From an uncultured Pelagibacteraceae bacterium (GTDB taxonomy: Bacteria; Pseudomonadota; Alphaproteobacteria; Pelagibacterales; Pelagibacteraceae), in contig CACNFB010000011.1 in assembly GCA_902619665.1 (NCBI GenBank), positions 1-37,645 on the forward strand: a stretch of DNA of 37,645 bases, written 5' to 3'. Of this stretch, positions 1-7,704 are shown in pieces. Below the pieces are notes generated by a model. That model searched no databases. It saw only the letters and a program-made list of their open reading frames with translations, and was not told where the DNA came from. Numbering within the stretch: position 1 is the first letter of the stretch; each line of letters begins with the position of its first letter. A program made the position numbers and the translations under genes.

Positions 1-1
1 C

Positions 2-757
2 AAAAAGAGAGTTTTTGAGGAACCGAAAATCGAATATATATTAAGATGTTTGTTTTCATTAATAAAATCTATTAACAGACTTAAAAAAGAGAATTCATCA
101 ATTAACGTTAACTTATTGATTATTGATGACAATTCTAAATCAGATAATTTAAGTAAAATTAAGGACGTTTTAAATAAACACTACTCAAAATATTTAATTA
201 TAAATCACAAAAAAGAGGAGCATAAAGAAAAAATATTTGAGAATACAAATGATCAAACATTTTCAAACCTATCCAGTTTATTAAAATGTTTCGAGACTGC
301 AAAAAAGGAAAATAGCGATTTAATTTATTTTGTAGAAGACGATTATTTGCATTTTGAAAATTCTTTAACTGATATGATTAATACTTATGAAAGAGTAAGC
401 TCACAAATTGAAAAAGATATTATAATTTGCCCTTGTGACTATCCTTTTAATTATATGTCTAATGAAAAAACAAATATTTTAATAGGTAGTAATCAACACT
501 GGAGAACAGTTCAAAAAATTCTATGTACCTTTATGATTTCTAAAAAAATGCTTGAAAAATATTGGGATAATTTAATAAAAACTTGTGAAAAAAGACACGA
601 CCCTTTTGAAAAATATATTAATGAAATTTTGTTAAATGAAATTGGTATATCACCAATAAATACACTCTCTATTCATCTAACCAATGTAAATTCAAGTTAT
701 GGCTTATCTCCCTTTGTAGATATCAAAAAGCTTTGGGATGAAAACAATACTAGTTGA
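2..757 (+). CDS. Glycosyltransferase-like protein, 5'-truncated by window edge
   Basis: The reading frame is open from base 2, with codons upstream of the first possible start (TTG at 50), so the true start lies outside the window. The visible part resembles a GT-A fold family 2 glycosyltransferase. It has an early LLIIDDNS segment, typical of the nucleotide-sugar binding strand, and a FVEDDYLHF segment about 95 residues in, which looks like the metal-binding DxD region. No membrane segment is visible, so it is probably cytoplasmic, transferring a sugar to an envelope glycan or lipid; donor and acceptor cannot be told. The stop overlaps the cutA start by one base (TGATG). Family-level call only. 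Confidence 0.65.
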   Translation, partial: KKRVFEEPKIEYILRCLFSLIKSINRLKKENSSINVNLLIIDDNSKSDNLSKIKDVLNKHYSKYLIINHKKEEHKEKIFENTNDQTFSNLSSLLKCFETAKKENSDLIYFVEDDYLHFENSLTDMINTYERVSSQIEKDIIICPCDYPFNYMSNEKTNILIGSNQHWRTVQKILCTFMISKKMLEKYWDNLIKTCEKRHDPFEKYINEILLNEIGISPINTLSIHLTNVNSSYGLSPFVDIKKLWDENNTS

Positions 758-1068
758 TGCAAATATTTTTTTACATAACTTGCGCCAACATTAAAGAGGC
801 TAAAAAAATTTCGTCAGTTTTGGTAAGAAAAAAATTGATAGCCTGTGCAAATATTTTTAATAATATTCAATCTGTTTTTTCGTGGAAAAACAAAGTTAAC
901 TTCTCAAAAGAGGTTATAATAATGGGAAAGACAACAAAAAAACTACAAACTAAAATAATTTCAGAGGTAAAAAAAATACACTCCTATGATATGCCTTGTA
1001 TTGTATTTTCTAAAATTTCATCAGGAAATAAAGAATTTTTAAAATGGATTAGCAATTCTACAAGATGA
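757..1068 (+). CDS. cutA: CutA-family divalent-ion tolerance protein
   Basis: A 103-residue protein matching CutA1 in length and layout: an ITCANIKEAKKIS N-terminus, then RKKLIACANIF and a SVFSWKNKV segment, as in the family. CutA proteins are small cytoplasmic ferredoxin-like trimers linked genetically to copper/divalent metal tolerance, with no agreed biochemical role. A TTG three bases upstream would also open the frame, but the ATG at 757 overlapping the previous stop is the likelier start. The end overlaps the peroxiredoxin start as ATGA, so translation is probably coupled across the first three genes. Confidence 0.85.
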   Translation: MQIFFYITCANIKEAKKISSVLVRKKLIACANIFNNIQSVFSWKNKVNFSKEVIIMGKTTKKLQTKIISEVKKIHSYDMPCIVFSKISSGNKEFLKWISNSTR

Positions 1069-1517
1069 AAAAAGCAAAAAATTTTAAGCTATTAGGAACA
1101 TCAAACAAGCTAGTTGAATTAAATAAAATAAAATCAAAATATATTGTTTTGTACTTTTATCCAAAGGATGACACTCCTGGGTGTACTCTCGAAACAAAAG
1201 ATTTTAACTCGTTTTACAATAAATTTATAAAACTTAACTGTGAAATATATGGAATTTCTAAAGATACAATCGAAAGTCATTTAAAATTTAAGAAAAAATA
1301 CAAAGTAAAATTTGAGCTGTTATCTGATGAGAATAAAATTGCTATTAAAAAATTTAAAGTTTGGGGTAAAAAAAAATTTATGGGCAAAGAATTTATGGGT
1401 TTAATTAGAAGCACCTTTTTATTGAAAAAAAATAATATTATTAAAGAGTGGCGAAATGTAAGGGTTAAAGGTCACGCCGAGGAAATTTATAATTTTATTA
1501 AGAATAATAAGCTATAA
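1065..1517 (+). CDS. bcp: Bcp/PrxQ-type peroxiredoxin
   Basis: A 150-residue thioredoxin-fold peroxidase that reduces hydrogen peroxide or organic hydroperoxides using cellular thiols. The peroxidatic site is YPKDDTPGCTLE (Cys near residue 42), the PxxxTPGC signature of the AhpC/TSA superfamily. The position five residues after that Cys, where PrxQ proteins often carry the resolving Cys, is not Cys here. The other visible Cys is in KLNCEIYGIS, so it may act as a 1-Cys or atypical enzyme. The start overlaps cutA by four bases (ATGA). It is followed by the hairpin at 1522-1547 and converges on the ammonium transporter gene. Confidence 0.88.
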   Translation: MKKAKNFKLLGTSNKLVELNKIKSKYIVLYFYPKDDTPGCTLETKDFNSFYNKFIKLNCEIYGISKDTIESHLKFKKKYKVKFELLSDENKIAIKKFKVWGKKKFMGKEFMGLIRSTFLLKKNNIIKEWRNVRVKGHAEEIYNFIKNNKL

Positions 1518-1547
1518 AAAAAAGGCCTCCTATTTCTAGGAGGCCTT
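1516..1547 (-). terminator. Rho-independent terminator of amt
   Basis: A perfect 10-bp stem (AAGGCCTCCT / AGGAGGCCTT, 1522-1531 and 1538-1547) with a 6-nt loop. On the plus strand an A run precedes the stem, which reads as a U run after the stem for leftward transcripts, so it is oriented for amt. It could also slow the rightward peroxiredoxin transcript, though the T run there is poor. It is the only clear hairpin at a convergent junction in this window. Confidence 0.85.
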
Positions 1548-1579
1548 AATTAAACGTCAAACCAAAGAGGGAGAGATGC

Positions 1580-2881
1580 TTAATCTCGTATAGCGTAACC
1601 TATTACGCCAGTTTCGACGACGTCAGTTCCTTTAAGCTCTGCTTCTTTACTTAATCTAATACCAATTGTGCTCTTCATAAGTGCCCAAACGATATAAGCA
1701 ACTACAAAAACAAAAACGTTAATTGATATAATACCAAGTAACTGAGCTCCAAAAGTTGCATCTGGATTTGTTATTGGCACAGCTAACGTACCCCAAATTC
1801 CAGCGAATAAGTGTGCGGGAATTGCACCTACAACATCGTCAATTTTTAATGCGAATAGCAGTTTAGTACCATAAACAACTATTACACCACCAACAGCACC
1901 AATTAAAATTGCTGCGAAAGGTGAAGGTAATAATGGTTCAGCGGTAATAGCAACTAATCCACCAATACATCCGTTTAACATTTGAATTACATCTGTTTTA
2001 CCAAAATGCAATCTTGTCATGGTTGCAGCTGCCATTACACCACCAGCACCTGCTAAGAATGTATTCATGAAGATTTTTGCTACGGCAATTGCATCTGCAC
2101 CTGTTCCGATCGCAAGTTGCGAACCACCGTTAAACCCAAACCAGCCTAGCCATAAAATAAATACACCAATTGTAATTAATGGAATCGAGGAAGCTGCAAA
2201 TGGTTTCATTGGAGCTGGTTCACCTTTTTTAGTGAATCTTCCAAGTCTTGGTCCTAGTAAAAAAGCACCAGCAAGAGCAGCTGCACCCCCAGTTGAGTGA
2301 ACTAGAGTTGATCCAGCAAAATCTTGAAAATTAGCAGCAGCTAACCATCCACCACCCCATTTCCAACCCATTACGATTGGATAAATAATACCTGATAAAA
2401 TTGCAGCAAATAATAAGAATGGCCACAATTTAATTCTTTCAGCTAATGTACCAGAAACAATAGATACTGTTGTTGCACAGAATACCATCTGGAAATACCA
2501 GTCTGATGCATCTGAATAACCAGTCTCTATCTTACTTGCATCCGACCATGGCAAAAATTTTCCGATATATCCACCCTCTGGAATACCATATGCTAGATTA
2601 TATCCAAACAGCCAAAACATCATTCCGGCAATTGAAAACAATCCAATATTTTTTGCACAAATTACTGATACACTTTTTGATGTTACACTTCCTGCTTCTA
2701 GCATAGCAAAGCCCGCAGCCATAAACATGACCAAGAATCCACATACTAAAAAGAGGAAAGTATTAAAAATAAATCCGACTTCAGCGGATACTGTAGTTGC
2801 AGCATAACCAACACTGGTCATATTAAGTAAGAACGTAACACTTACTACTGGTCCTAACAGTTTACTTAAAAGTTTTTTCAT
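1580..2881 (-). CDS. amt: Ammonium transporter (Amt/MEP/Rh family)
   Basis: A 433-residue inner-membrane ammonium channel. The N-terminus looks like a cleavable signal peptide (KLLGPVVSVTFLLNMTSVGYA), followed by about eleven hydrophobic helices, the normal Amt layout. The pore twin-histidine region is visible as VHSTGGAAALAGAFLLGPR and IPAHLFAGIWGT. The gene has the strongest Shine-Dalgarno sequence I noticed here (GGGAGG ending four bases before the ATG), which fits a highly expressed nutrient transporter. It stands alone, with no glnK/glnB beside it. A perfect inverted repeat lies 72 bases upstream and a strong terminator lies downstream. Confidence 0.95.
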   Translation of the reverse strand: MKKLLSKLLGPVVSVTFLLNMTSVGYAATTVSAEVGFIFNTFLFLVCGFLVMFMAAGFAMLEAGSVTSKSVSVICAKNIGLFSIAGMMFWLFGYNLAYGIPEGGYIGKFLPWSDASKIETGYSDASDWYFQMVFCATTVSIVSGTLAERIKLWPFLLFAAILSGIIYPIVMGWKWGGGWLAAANFQDFAGSTLVHSTGGAAALAGAFLLGPRLGRFTKKGEPAPMKPFAASSIPLITIGVFILWLGWFGFNGGSQLAIGTGADAIAVAKIFMNTFLAGAGGVMAAATMTRLHFGKTDVIQMLNGCIGGLVAITAEPLLPSPFAAILIGAVGGVIVVYGTKLLFALKIDDVVGAIPAHLFAGIWGTLAVPITNPDATFGAQLLGIISINVFVFVVAYIVWALMKSTIGIRLSKEAELKGTDVVETGVIGYAIRD

Positions 2882-2952
2882 TAATCCTCCCTATTAAAAG
2901 AATTGTTATAGGTTTTTATGATTTAATAACTATTGCTAAGTGGAATATATAG

Positions 2953-2971
2953 ATATGCATATTTTGCATAT
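2953..2971. promoter_or_regulatory. Inverted repeat upstream of amt
   Basis: ATATGCA, a 5-base spacer, then TGCATAT: a perfect 7-bp inverted repeat between the hup terminator and the amt start. It sits where an operator for amt would be expected. The spacing between the TGCA halves is too short for the usual NtrC site, so the cognate factor is unknown. It could be chance in AT-rich DNA. Confidence 0.4.
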
Positions 2972-2973
2972 AG

Positions 2974-3012
2974 AAACAGCCTTTATTAACTCTCAATTAA
3001 TAAAGGCTGTTT
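2974..3012 (-). terminator. Terminator of the HU gene
   Basis: A 16-bp perfect stem (AAACAGCCTTTATTAA at 2974-2989 with its complement at 2997-3012) around a 7-nt loop, starting 11 bases after the HU stop codon. Read leftward it ends in GTTT followed by CTAT, a modest U tract, but the long stem should be stable. It separates hup from amt. Confidence 0.8.
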
Positions 3013-3023
3013 AGAGGAAATAT

Positions 3024-3299
3024 CTATTTATTGAATATTTCTTTAAGTGCTTTTGCAGGTAAAAATTTTACCTTTTGAGAAGCCGCGATTTGGATCTGTT
3101 CTCCAGTTCTTGGATTTCGGCCAATTCTAGCTTTTCTTTTAGCAACTTTATAAGTACCAAAACCTGCTATTTTTACAGAATCATCGTTTTTTAATGCATC
3201 TAAAATAGTGTTGGTTATAGTATCAAATGTTCGCTCAGCATCAGCTTTACTTTGGTTTAAAGAACCAGCTAATTTAGCGACTAGTTGTTTTTTGTTCAT
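3024..3299 (-). CDS. hup: HU-family DNA-binding protein
   Basis: A 91-residue histone-like protein that bends and compacts DNA as a dimer. It begins MNKKQLVAKLAG, as HU proteins do, and carries the beta-arm signature (KARIGRNPRTGEQIQI, residues about 55-70) including the intercalating-Pro region. Length is normal. A GGAG ribosome binding site lies about eight bases before the ATG. It is monocistronic, with a strong hairpin terminator. It could equally be called HupB; HU versus IHF subunit is decided from the N-terminus and arm, which look HU-like. Confidence 0.93.
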   Translation of the reverse strand: MNKKQLVAKLAGSLNQSKADAERTFDTITNTILDALKNDDSVKIAGFGTYKVAKRKARIGRNPRTGEQIQIAASQKVKFLPAKALKEIFNK

Positions 3300-3435
3300 T
3301 TTAGCTCCGGTATTAGGTTATTTCCATAGTTAACAAAATCCTTTATAAATCAAGCTTTTTTTTAGTGTTTAATTTGGTTCTTAACACAATATGTAGTGTT
3401 AAAAAAACGTTGAATTTATTGGATTTTTCAGGGTT

Positions 3436-3458
3436 TAAAAAAGCCTTTAAAATAGGCC
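3436..3458 (-). terminator. Weak terminator at the end of rseP
   Basis: Leftward, the rseP stop region can fold as GCCT-ATTTTAA-AGGC, extended by one G.U and A-U pairs, followed directly by TTTTTT. The stem is short and overlaps the stop codon (3447-3449), so this is a tentative intrinsic terminator. Confidence 0.45.
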
Positions 3459-4556
3459 TAAATCCTTAAGATCATTAAAAGTTGCAAAAAACATCAGAGA
3501 TAACAATAAAAACATTCCGATTCGAAAAAAACCTTCTTGAGTTTTTTGTGTTAAAGGTCTTCCTAGAATTTTTTCAATTCCATAAAACATCAAATGACCT
3601 CCATCTAAAAGAGGAATTGGAAAAAGATTAATTAAACCTAAGCTTATAGATATGTAAGCCATCATGCTTAAAAACGGCACTATTCCAAATTCTGCAACTT
3701 GTCCTGAGATTTTTGCAATTCTTATTGGCCCACCAAGCTGTGAGCTGTCACCTTTTCCAGTAATAATGGTCCCTAAATATTTAAGTGTGGAAGTTGACAC
3801 AAAATATACCTCAGTAACTGAATAATAAAGGGCTTTGGCAGGTCCAAGTTTTTGGTGATTGACCGTATCTTTATAAGGTGAAAGTTGAATACCAACCATC
3901 CTTTTTTTAATTTTATTTCCTAAGTTGTCCTCGGTCTCTACAAAATTAGGTTTTACTTTTACATTTACCTCTTGGTCATACCTTGAAACTTTAAAATCAA
4001 TAAATTCAGATGTTGATAATGTTATGAATTTAGATACATCTAAAATGCTCTCAACTTTATTGTCATCGATAGATAATATTATGTCGTTCTTTTTTAATCC
4101 AGCTACTTGTGCAGGGCTATCTTTTGTGACCTCACTTATCATTGCTGGAGTAAAATCCTTTCCAACAAAAATATTTATCATTAAAAATATAAATATAGCT
4201 AATATAAAGTTAGCAAGTGGACCTCCAAAAACAATCCATGCCCTTTGATATAATGGTTTTAAGGTAAAAAGTTTTTCTCTATCCTTTTCATTGTACTTTT
4301 TAAGAATTTCATCACGATCAGCTTGGGAAAATACATTTCTATCTCCAAAAAATTTTACATAACCTCCCAAAGGAATCCAGCATACTTTCCAACGAGTTCC
4401 TGATTTGTCGTTCCATCCAAATAATTCTTTTCCAAAACCAATAGAAAAATCTGTTACACCTACACCATATCTTCGAGCAAAATAATAATGTCCATATTCA
4501 TGAACAAAGACTACAACGATGATTAATATTATAAAGGGTAAAACAAATTCAAACAT
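3447..4556 (-). CDS. rseP: RseP-type site-2 intramembrane metalloprotease
   Basis: A 369-residue M50 zinc protease that cuts transmembrane segments, typically the anti-sigma factor RseA or remnant signal peptides. The catalytic HEYGH motif is in the first helix (around residue 24), the third zinc-ligand region LLDGGHL is near residue 320, and one PDZ domain is visible in the middle (PAQVAGLKKNDIILSIDDN). Four membrane segments fit the family. E. coli RseP has two PDZ domains; here only about one fits, the usual case in compact alphaproteobacterial versions. It sits between hup and the thiV symporter rather than in the common dxr-rseP-bamA cluster. Confidence 0.9.
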   Translation of the reverse strand: MFEFVLPFIILIIVVVFVHEYGHYYFARRYGVGVTDFSIGFGKELFGWNDKSGTRWKVCWIPLGGYVKFFGDRNVFSQADRDEILKKYNEKDREKLFTLKPLYQRAWIVFGGPLANFILAIFIFLMINIFVGKDFTPAMISEVTKDSPAQVAGLKKNDIILSIDDNKVESILDVSKFITLSTSEFIDFKVSRYDQEVNVKVKPNFVETEDNLGNKIKKRMVGIQLSPYKDTVNHQKLGPAKALYYSVTEVYFVSTSTLKYLGTIITGKGDSSQLGGPIRIAKISGQVAEFGIVPFLSMMAYISISLGLINLFPIPLLDGGHLMFYGIEKILGRPLTQKTQEGFFRIGMFLLLSLMFFATFNDLKDLGLF

Positions 4557-4574
4557 TCTTATATAATAATATAT

Positions 4575-6005
4575 TTACTTTACTTTCCAAGTTAAAACTG
4601 GAAGTAATGTTGCCGCTATAAATGACAGAAATAAAAGAGATTGTGTTACAAATTCTGGAAAATAACTTGCAGGAAACAGAATACCAACTAAGATACTTTT
4701 TGAAAAATCAGGACTTGGAAATAGCAATATACCTCCTAATAACCCAACAATAATTGAAATATAAGTTGTTTTTTCACTAAATGATTTTGAGTAAAAACTA
4801 TAAAATATACTTAAAACTGCTGCACAACAAAATAAGTCTGCGAGTAAAAATAGATATAAAATACTAAATCCTTTTGAGGCAACATATAAAGAGATTAAAG
4901 AGAGCCCTACAATTATATTTCTAGATAATTTTAAATAATCTTTATTAGAACTTAAAATTTTTTTTCCATCTACTATTATCAGGCTTGATATGGCATTTAT
5001 AAGTGTATCTATACTGCTTATAGTTAAAGATATAGCGAGTACAATAACTATTACAGATAGTGTGAAAATCTCCTCGTTTAACAATAAAGAAAAAAAAGCA
5101 AGATCAGGCGTTACATTTAAATTTTTAGATACAGATACTAATCCTGTAAAACCCATCATATATACAATGGGGATTATAATTAAGCAGGAAAATAACAAAC
5201 TCTTTTTTAAAACATTATTATTTTTTGCAGCATAAACTCTTTGCCAATTACCTTGATGAAAAAGATTAGTGGCTGCAACAGCAATAAAGAATGTTAAGCC
5301 TGCAGTAAAGTTTGGAAAATAATTTTTGCTTAATAAATTTGGCTTACTTTTATTTATAAATTCAAAACTAAATTCATTTGAATTAAATGAAAATAGATAA
5401 GAAAAAGCTATTATCAACAATAATGTAAAAACTATAAATTGAATATTGTCAGTGAATATTGAGGCTCTTAAACCACCATACAATGTATATATAAGTGAAC
5501 TAGAAATAACTATTAAAGCAGTAATCCATAATTTCACTCCTGAAATATAATTTATCAAAATAGATACAGCTGTAACCTCTGCAATCAAAAAAATAGTCAT
5601 GTAAAATAAAGATAAAATTAAGATCAACTTAAATATATGTTTTCCAAACCTTAATCTAATAACTTCAATTAAAGTTTTTGCTTTTGGGTAAGAATTTCTA
5701 AATATTTTCCCAATAAAAATAATTGCGAATAAGGGAAACGCAGTACCTAGTGAATATCCAATAACTGCACCTATCCCACCCCACGTCGCAGCTGATGCAG
5801 GACCAAACAAAATCCAAGTACCCAAAGCTGAGGCTACTAGACTACATGTTAATGAGAATGTTCCAACTGATCTATTCGCTACTAAGTAATTATTTAAACC
5901 TTTGAATTTTTTCGAGTAAAAAAAACCAACCAAGACAAAAGAAAAACTAATTAATGAAATTAGTGTAATAGCAGATGTTGGATTTAAAATATTTTGTTGT
6001 TCCAT
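4575..6005 (-). CDS. thiV: Sodium:solute symporter, probable HMP/thiamine-precursor transporter ThiV
   Basis: A 476-residue SSS-family inner-membrane protein with about 13 hydrophobic helices and family segments such as GTWILFGPASAATWGG and TLYGGLRASIFTDNIQF. On its own the substrate would be unknown, but the leader directly before the ATG is a TPP riboswitch, which points to thiamine or its pyrimidine moiety HMP. In SAR11, which needs an external pyrimidine precursor because thiC is absent, a riboswitch-controlled SSS transporter called ThiV was proposed for HMP uptake (established literature, recalled). The match here is by family and context. The ribosome binding site AGGG lies inside the riboswitch 3' strand. 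Confidence 0.85.
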   Translation of the reverse strand: MEQQNILNPTSAITLISLISFSFVLVGFFYSKKFKGLNNYLVANRSVGTFSLTCSLVASALGTWILFGPASAATWGGIGAVIGYSLGTAFPLFAIIFIGKIFRNSYPKAKTLIEVIRLRFGKHIFKLILILSLFYMTIFLIAEVTAVSILINYISGVKLWITALIVISSSLIYTLYGGLRASIFTDNIQFIVFTLLLIIAFSYLFSFNSNEFSFEFINKSKPNLLSKNYFPNFTAGLTFFIAVAATNLFHQGNWQRVYAAKNNNVLKKSLLFSCLIIIPIVYMMGFTGLVSVSKNLNVTPDLAFFSLLLNEEIFTLSVIVIVLAISLTISSIDTLINAISSLIIVDGKKILSSNKDYLKLSRNIIVGLSLISLYVASKGFSILYLFLLADLFCCAAVLSIFYSFYSKSFSEKTTYISIIVGLLGGILLFPSPDFSKSILVGILFPASYFPEFVTQSLLFLSFIAATLLPVLTWKVK

Positions 6006-6006
6006 T

Positions 6007-6069
6007 TATCCCTTTCTGAATTACCGGACAGGTTCAATGGGTATTTCTCAGCCATAACAGCACCCCATA
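6007..6069 (-). promoter_or_regulatory. TPP riboswitch (THI element)
   Basis: Read leftward, the leader contains the THI-box signatures in order: GGGGTGC, then GGCTGAGAAATACCC, then TTGAACCTG, TCCGG, and a closing AAAGGGATA. TAT at the 5' side (6067-6069) and ATA at the 3' side (6007-6009) can close P1, as in E. coli thiM. The P2 and P5 arms look unusually short. The closing strand contains the AGGG ribosome binding site a few bases from the thiV ATG, with no room for a separate expression platform. Ligand binding should therefore hide the binding site directly and block translation. Confidence 0.9.
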
Positions 6070-6111
6070 GTATAAATTTATATAAATATTTTTTGATTGT
6101 AAATAATTAAT

Positions 6112-7389
6112 TTAAAATTGATCTTTTTCCGTTGAGCCTTCCATGGCAGTTGTAGAACTTTTTCCACCACTAATCGTATTCGAAACAGCATCAAAATATG
6201 ATGTTCCAACTTCTCTCTGATGTTTCACACTAGTGTATCCATCTTTTTCTCTTGCAAATTCCTGCTCTTGAATTCTTGAATATGCGGTCATTCCTTCTTT
6301 TTTATACTTTTCTGCTAATTCAAAAATTGCAATATTTTGTGTATGAAAGCCCGCAAGTGTTATGAATTGAAATTTATATCCCATCGCACTAATTTTTTGT
6401 TGAAAAGTTGCAATTTCAGAGTCTGACAAATGTTTTTTCCAATTAAAAGATGGTGAACAATTATAAGCTAATAATTTACCTGGAAATTTATCGTGTATTG
6501 CGTCAGCAAATTTTTTAGCTTCTTCTAAATTTGGAGTTGCTGTTTCACACCAAATTAAATCTGAATAAGGTGCATAAGCAAGTCCTCTAGATATTGCTTG
6601 ATCAATTCCGTGTTTAACATAATAAAATCCCTCTGGTGATCTTTCACCAGTTAAAAAGGGTTTGTCATTTTCATCATGATCGTTAGTAATTAGTTTTGCA
6701 GCATTTGCATCTGTTCTTGCTAAAATTATTAAAGGAACATCGGCAATATCAGCAGCTAACCTAGCTGCTTTTAAATTTTTTATCATTGTACTTGTTGGAA
6801 CCAATACTTTTCCTCCCATATGTCCGCATTTTTTCTCGCTTGCTAGCTGGTCCTCAAAATGAACCCCAGCAGCTCCAGCTTTTATAAATTTTTTAGCTAA
6901 CTCAAAAACATTTAGTGGTCCACCAAATCCAGCTTCACCATCAGCAATTATTGGCAACATGTAATCAACTCTATCTTTAGATTTCATTTGACCGTCTTTA
7001 ATTTCCATATGTTGAATTTGATCTGCTCTCATTAAAGCATTATTCATTGACTCTACAAGTTTTGGGGCACTGTCATATGGATATAATGATTGATCTGGAT
7101 ACATTTCCCCTGCACTGTTAGCATCAGCTGCTACCTGCCATCCACTTAGATAAATTGCTTTAAGGCCTGCTTTTGCATGCTGAACTGCATGATTTCCAGA
7201 TAATGAACCTAATGTATTAATATAAGGTTCGGTGTTTAACAGTCTCCATAATTTTTGAGATTGATGCTTGCACATCGAATACTCTATTTTTATAGATCCT
7301 CTTAATCTTTCAACATCTTCCGGGGTATAATCTCTTTTTACTCCTGCAAATCTTTTTAGGTCATATGATATCTTAGATTCGGAGCTCAT
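6112..7389 (-). CDS. aceA: Isocitrate lyase
   Basis: A 425-residue cytoplasmic enzyme splitting isocitrate to succinate and glyoxylate, the first step of the glyoxylate shunt. The catalytic loop [14 protein letters not shown] (around residues 187-200) is the family signature. Other conserved stretches are [23 protein letters not shown] and [14 protein letters not shown]. The length fits the short bacterial class. AAGGA precedes the ATG by a few bases. A 54-aa ORF ends 38 bases upstream on the same strand and a RamB/PrpR-type regulator is divergent, so the two small genes and the intergenic palindromes probably form its control unit. No malate synthase is in the window. Confidence 0.96.
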   Translation of the reverse strand: MSSESKISYDLKRFAGVKRDYTPEDVERLRGSIKIEYSMCKHQSQKLWRLLNTEPYINTLGSLSGNHAVQHAKAGLKAIYLSGWQVAADANSAGEMYPDQSLYPYDSAPKLVESMNNALMRADQIQHMEIKDGQMKSKDRVDYMLPIIADGEAGFGGPLNVFELAKKFIKAGAAGVHFEDQLASEKKCGHMGGKVLVPTSTMIKNLKAARLAADIADVPLIILARTDANAAKLITNDHDENDKPFLTGERSPEGFYYVKHGIDQAISRGLAYAPYSDLIWCETATPNLEEAKKFADAIHDKFPGKLLAYNCSPSFNWKKHLSDSEIATFQQKISAMGYKFQFITLAGFHTQNIAIFELAEKYKKEGMTAYSRIQEQEFAREKDGYTSVKHQREVGTSYFDAVSNTISGGKSSTTAMEGSTEKDQF

Positions 7390-7427
7390 TTTTTCCTTAG
7401 AAATAATTAATAATTAAGACTTTAAAA

Positions 7428-7592
7428 TTAGTTACTATTATACTCGTTAGTAAACTCATTCATTCCACTTGAACCCCAATCGCAATGATCATCTCTTAAA
7501 TAAATACCAGAGTTGTCAGAGTGGTTTTGATTCTCATGGTCAGAACTAAAAGTCTTATTTACTTGATTTTTTATCTTGTTTTTGTTGTTCAT
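7428..7592 (-). CDS. 54-aa small protein upstream of aceA
   Basis: The ORF runs ATG to TAA for 55 codons. It encodes a polar N-terminus (MNNKNKIKNQVNK) and an acidic/aromatic second half (GIYLRDDHCDWGSSG), with no membrane segment or known domain that I recognise. Use of Trp, Cys, His and Gly codons in such AT-rich DNA argues for real coding. The ATG directly abuts the palindrome at 7593-7610, whose centre holds a TATAAA. With a start point about seven bases further on, the mRNA would be leaderless, which fits the absence of a ribosome binding site. It would be co-transcribed with aceA. Function unknown; a missed small gene or a regulatory leader peptide are both possible. Confidence 0.55.
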   Translation of the reverse strand: MNNKNKIKNQVNKTFSSDHENQNHSDNSGIYLRDDHCDWGSSGMNEFTNEYNSN

Positions 7593-7695
7593 GTAAACTT
7601 TATAATTTACAAAATTTACAAAATCCAGTAATAACTTAATAATGCTTGTAAAATTGATAAATTTATTGTAAATTATAATTTACAAAGTTTACAAA
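7593..7695. promoter_or_regulatory. aceA/regulator divergent operator region
   Basis: Two near-identical 22-base elements, TATAATTTACAAA(A/G)TTTACAAA, lie at 7601-7622 and 7674-7695. Each overlaps a palindrome: GTAAACTTTATAATTTAC (7593-7610, imperfect) and TTGTAAATTATAATTTACAA (7666-7685, perfect over 20 bases). A further TTGTAAAA lies near 7646. A TATAAT (7674-7679) fits the -10 of the rightward regulator gene, and TATAAA on the other strand fits a leftward -10. The half-sites TTTACAAA resemble the TTTGCAAA-type sites I recall for RamB/PrpR regulators, the family of the adjacent gene. Autoregulation plus aceA control is inferred. Confidence 0.72.
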
Positions 7696-7704
7696 TAGAA
7701 AATT

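Noticed and set aside
2019..2706. Plus-strand ORFs opposite amt
   Set aside because: They mirror the strongly constrained amt codons and show no recognisable protein features.
2953..2971. NtrC binding site upstream of amt
   Set aside because: TGCA halves are 5 bases apart, not the roughly 9 expected for the usual NtrC dyad.
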